This document shows, in pieces, positions 61,725 to 64,000 of a stretch of DNA of 64,000 nt. The first letter of the stretch is position 1; the number at the start of each line of letters is the position of its first letter. The notes below the pieces were generated by a model. That model was not told where the DNA came from, searched no databases, and saw only the letters and a list, made by a program, of their open reading frames with translations. Source of the DNA: Nevskia ramosa DSM 11499 (GTDB lineage: Bacteria > Pseudomonadota > Gammaproteobacteria > Nevskiales > Nevskiaceae); NCBI RefSeq assembly GCF_000420645.1, contig NZ_ATVI01000008.1, forward strand, positions 62,001 through 126,000, given 5' to 3'. Both the position numbers and the translations under genes were made by a program.

Positions 61725-62233
61725 TCCTCGGCGGAGTCCGCTCCGGCAAGACCCGTCACGCCCAGTCCCTGGCCGAGGCCAGCGGCCTGCTGGTCAGCTA
61801 CGTCGCCACCGCGCAGGCTGGCGATGGCGAGATGGCCAGTCGTATCGCTCATCACCGCGCTTCTCGGCCTGTTAACTGGCAGCTGGTTGAGGAGCCGCTG
61901 GCACTGGCTTCGACCCTGCGCGCGGTCGCCGCACCGGGCCGCTGCATCCTGGTCGACTGCCTGACCTTGTGGCTGACCAATCTGTTGCTCTTCGAGAACG
62001 GCAGCCGTCTCGCCGCCGAGCGCGATGCCTTGCTGGCGACGCTGCCGACCCTGCCCGGCGAGATCATCCTGGTCAGCAATGAAACCGGTCTCGGCGTGGT
62101 GCCGCTCGGCGAGCTGACCCGGCGTTACTGCGATGAAGCCGGCTGGCTGCATCAGGCACTGGCGGCGCAATGCGAGCGGGTGGTGTTCACCGTTGCCGGC
62201 CTGCCGATGGTGCTGAAGGAGGTGACGCGATGA
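61712..62233 (+). CDS. cobU: Adenosylcobinamide kinase/guanylyltransferase
   Basis: CobU phosphorylates adenosylcobinamide and transfers GMP to give adenosylcobinamide-GDP. The 173-residue protein has the P-loop [12 protein letters not shown] at residues 7-18, [12 protein letters not shown], the guanylylated-His region [27 protein letters not shown], and [11 protein letters not shown]. It overlaps cobQ by 13 bp and cobT by four. Confidence 0.97.
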   Translation: MRSLILGGVRSGKTRHAQSLAEASGLLVSYVATAQAGDGEMASRIAHHRASRPVNWQLVEEPLALASTLRAVAAPGRCILVDCLTLWLTNLLLFENGSRLAAERDALLATLPTLPGEIILVSNETGLGVVPLGELTRRYCDEAGWLHQALAAQCERVVFTVAGLPMVLKEVTR

Positions 62234-63276
62234 GCTGGTGGACGCAAGCCGCGCAGACGCCGGATTCCGGCTTCGAACAGGCCGCAAGGCTGCGACAGAC
62301 CCAGCTGACCAAGCCAGCCGGATCGCTCGGGCAACTGGAGACTATGGCGATACGGCTGGCGGCTCTGCAGCGCCGCGAACAGCCGCGTGCCGAGCGGATC
62401 GCGATCACCGTGTTCGCGGCCGATCACGGCATCGCTGCGCGTGGCGTATCGGCGTTTCCGCAGGCGGTGACCCAGCAGATGATCGGCAATTTTGCGGGTG
62501 GCGGCGCGGCGATCAGCGTGCTGGCGCGGGCGCTGGGCGCGAGTCTGGAAGTGGTCGATGTCGGCAGCATCAACATCTGCGTGGTGCCGGCTGGTGTCGT
62601 CGATGCGCGAGTCGCGGCGGGCACTGCGGATTTCTCGCGCGGGCCGGCGATGAGCGCGGCGCAGCTTGAGCAGGCCTTGATCGCCGGGCATGGGGCGGTT
62701 GAGCGGGCAGGGGATGTCGACCTGTTCATCGCCGGCGACATGGGCATCGCCAACACCAGTGCCGCGACGGCGCTGGCCAGCGCGCTGCTCGGTGCCGCGC
62801 CGAACGAGCTGGCCGGACCGGGCACCGGGCTCGATGCCGCAGGGGTCCGGGCCAAGGCGGTGGTGATCGCGGAAGCGCTGGCGCTGCACGCTGCACATCT
62901 GGTTTCGCCGGAAGCGGTGCTGGCCAGACTCGGCGGCTTCGAGATCGCGGCGATCACCGGCAGCACCATCGCCTGCGCGCAACGCGGCGTGCCGGTGCTG
63001 GTCGACGGCTTCATCGCCAGCAGTGCCGCGCTGTGCGCCGTGCGCCTGAACCCCACCGTGTTGCCCTGGCTGATCTTCGCCCATCGCTCGGCGGAGCCCG
63101 GCCATGCGCGGATGCTGGCGGCGATGAATGCCGAGCCGCTGCTCGATCTCGGCCTGCGCCTCGGTGAAGCCAGCGGCGCGGCAGTCGCGGTGCCGCTGCT
63201 GCGCCTGGCCTGCGCGCTACACAACCAGATGGCGACGTTCGCCAGTGCGGGTGTCAGTGAAGGTCCGCCATGCTGA
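62230..63276 (+). CDS. cobT: Nicotinate-nucleotide-dimethylbenzimidazole phosphoribosyltransferase
   Basis: CobT makes alpha-ribazole phosphate from dimethylbenzimidazole (BluB product) and nicotinate mononucleotide. The 348-residue protein has [18 protein letters not shown] near residue 22, [57 protein letters not shown], and the catalytic Glu in [16 protein letters not shown] 62230 overlaps the cobU stop (ATGA); a longer upstream frame is spurious. Confidence 0.97.
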   Translation: MSWWTQAAQTPDSGFEQAARLRQTQLTKPAGSLGQLETMAIRLAALQRREQPRAERIAITVFAADHGIAARGVSAFPQAVTQQMIGNFAGGGAAISVLARALGASLEVVDVGSINICVVPAGVVDARVAAGTADFSRGPAMSAAQLEQALIAGHGAVERAGDVDLFIAGDMGIANTSAATALASALLGAAPNELAGPGTGLDAAGVRAKAVVIAEALALHAAHLVSPEAVLARLGGFEIAAITGSTIACAQRGVPVLVDGFIASSAALCAVRLNPTVLPWLIFAHRSAEPGHARMLAAMNAEPLLDLGLRLGEASGAAVAVPLLRLACALHNQMATFASAGVSEGPPC

Positions 63277-63845
63277 GCCTGACCCTGCTGCGTCATGGTG
63301 CGGTCGATGAGCGGCCGTTCGTGCTCTGGGGGCAGCTCGATCCGCCGGTCAGCGCCGCCGGCCACGCGGCGATGCAGCGTGCGGTTGCCGGCCAACATTG
63401 GACCGGTGTGATCAGTTCGCCACTGCAGCGCTGCCGAAGCTTTGCGCAAGATCTGCAGCCGGACTGCCAGGTGATCGACGACCTGCGCGAGATGCACTTC
63501 GGCGTCTGGCAGGGCCTGACACCGGCCGAGGTGATGGCCAGCGATGGCGCGCGCTACGCCGCGTTTCAGGCTGATCCGGAAACGCTGATGCCGCCGGGAG
63601 GCGAAGCGCTGCCGGCATTCCGCTCGCGTGTGTTCGCCGCGCTGGCGCAATGGCGTGCCACTGCCCCGGACGGCGACTGGCTGTGCCTGACCCACGGCGG
63701 CGTGATCCGCGTGCTGTTGCAGGCATGGCTGCGGGTCGAGGATCACTGGCGGATCGCGGTGCCGCCGGCGACTTCCTTGAAATTTCTGCTGCCGGAGGGC
63801 GGTGATCCGGTGTTGCTCGCGCTGAGGCCGCCATGCGCGGTCTGA
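63270..63845 (+). CDS. cobC: Alpha-ribazole phosphatase (histidine phosphatase)
   Basis: CobC dephosphorylates alpha-ribazole phosphate to alpha-ribazole in nucleotide-loop assembly. The 191-residue protein has the RHG phosphohistidine motif in TLLRHGAVD near residue 8, [14 protein letters not shown] near 50, [13 protein letters not shown] with the acid residue region, and [11 protein letters not shown] near 140 with the second His. It overlaps cobT by seven bp and the cobS start by 12 bp. The position in the operon makes a cobalamin role more likely than a generic phosphatase. Confidence 0.9.
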   Translation: MLSLTLLRHGAVDERPFVLWGQLDPPVSAAGHAAMQRAVAGQHWTGVISSPLQRCRSFAQDLQPDCQVIDDLREMHFGVWQGLTPAEVMASDGARYAAFQADPETLMPPGGEALPAFRSRVFAALAQWRATAPDGDWLCLTHGGVIRVLLQAWLRVEDHWRIAVPPATSLKFLLPEGGDPVLLALRPPCAV

Positions 63846-64000
63846 TCCTCGCCATCCAGTTCCTGACCCGCCTGCCGACGCCTCAGGTGCGCGACTTCGA
63901 GCCTGCCGATCTGACCCGCTGCGCGGCCTGGTTTCCGCTGGTCGGCCTGATCATCGGCGCGTTGCTGGCCGGGCTGGCGATGCTGGTCCGCGATCAGCAT
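63834..64000 (+). CDS. cobS: Adenosylcobinamide-GDP ribazoletransferase, 5' part (cut by window end)
   Basis: The frame from ATG 63834 encodes [17 protein letters not shown] followed by ADLTRCAAWFPLVGLIIGALLAG, the typical CobS opening with the first membrane segment. About 55 residues are visible, with no stop before the window ends. CobS joins alpha-ribazole to adenosylcobinamide-GDP in the inner membrane, completing cobalamin. It overlaps cobC by 12 bp. Confidence 0.92.

Noticed and set aside
1-64000. CRISPR arrays, rRNA operons, integrases or full-length transposases
   Set aside because: None were seen on reading both strands; the only mobile-type features are the short repeats and the GIY-YIG element.

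Overview
The window is about 64 kb of gene-dense, GC-rich (mostly low-to-mid 60s % by eye) chromosome from a Gram-negative bacterium. The complete tol-pal locus followed by queE, queC and a tRNA-Lys, together with GreB, a CSS-type EAL protein and outer-membrane proteins, points to a gammaproteobacterium. The many acyl-CoA and terpenoid-type catabolic genes would suit Nevskiales/Solimonadaceae-like bacteria, but that placement is inference. No gap between genes exceeds about 300 bases. No CRISPR array, rRNA, prophage or full insertion sequence was seen.

Layout. (1) 1-2001: the 3' end of thiL, then murI and pgpA. (2) 2095-17033: an acyclic-terpene (Atu)-like catabolic region. It holds an AtuA-type protein, a carboxylase beta subunit, an acyl-CoA dehydrogenase, an enoyl-CoA hydratase, a GNAT protein and a biotin-dependent carboxylase alpha subunit. 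A divergent TetR regulator sits on a perfect 12+12 bp inverted repeat. The electron-transfer module (ETF-ubiquinone oxidoreductase, EtfB, EtfA) that would accept the dehydrogenase electrons lies between atuA and the carboxylase genes, together with a beta-carbonic anhydrase and a DUF3943 outer-membrane protein. (3) 17047-28974: more acyl-CoA metabolism (a dehydrogenase, two acyl-CoA ligases, two SDRs and an APH-like acyl-CoA kinase candidate). This stretch is interrupted by a low-GC HNH nuclease gene and by a 402-bp GIY-YIG element with 31-bp inverted ends. (4) 29076-35380: a c-di-GMP phosphodiesterase, a voltage-sensor-like membrane protein, an HDAC-family deacetylase, SelO and NDH-2. (5) 35513-41487: a DUF1244 protein, a LolA-like protein, an RND/MMPL exporter fused to a cyclic-nucleotide-binding domain, a metallo-beta-lactamase-fold protein that has lost its metal ligands, GreB and a WrbA-like flavoprotein. 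(6) 41698-49729: ruvB, ybgC, tolQRAB, pal, cpoB, queE, queC, tRNA-Lys. (7) 49934-55946: a soluble GAF histidine kinase, then a TetR / SDR / diiron ferritin-like / Baeyer-Villiger monooxygenase cluster with its own operator and terminator, and a DUF2058 protein. (8) 56031-58684: formate-THF ligase and a DUF808 protein. (9) 58820-64000: a tightly overlapping cobalamin lower-ligand and nucleotide-loop assembly operon (bluB, BtuF-like, cobQ, cobU, cobT, cobC, cobS), cut by the window end.

The observations most worth a second look are the GIY-YIG element and its short non-coding relative with the same 31-bp ends, the RND exporter/CNB fusion with its LolA-like and degenerate MBL neighbours, the diiron/BVMO cluster, the low-GC HNH gene, and the signal-peptide-less BtuF-like protein inside the cobalamin operon.
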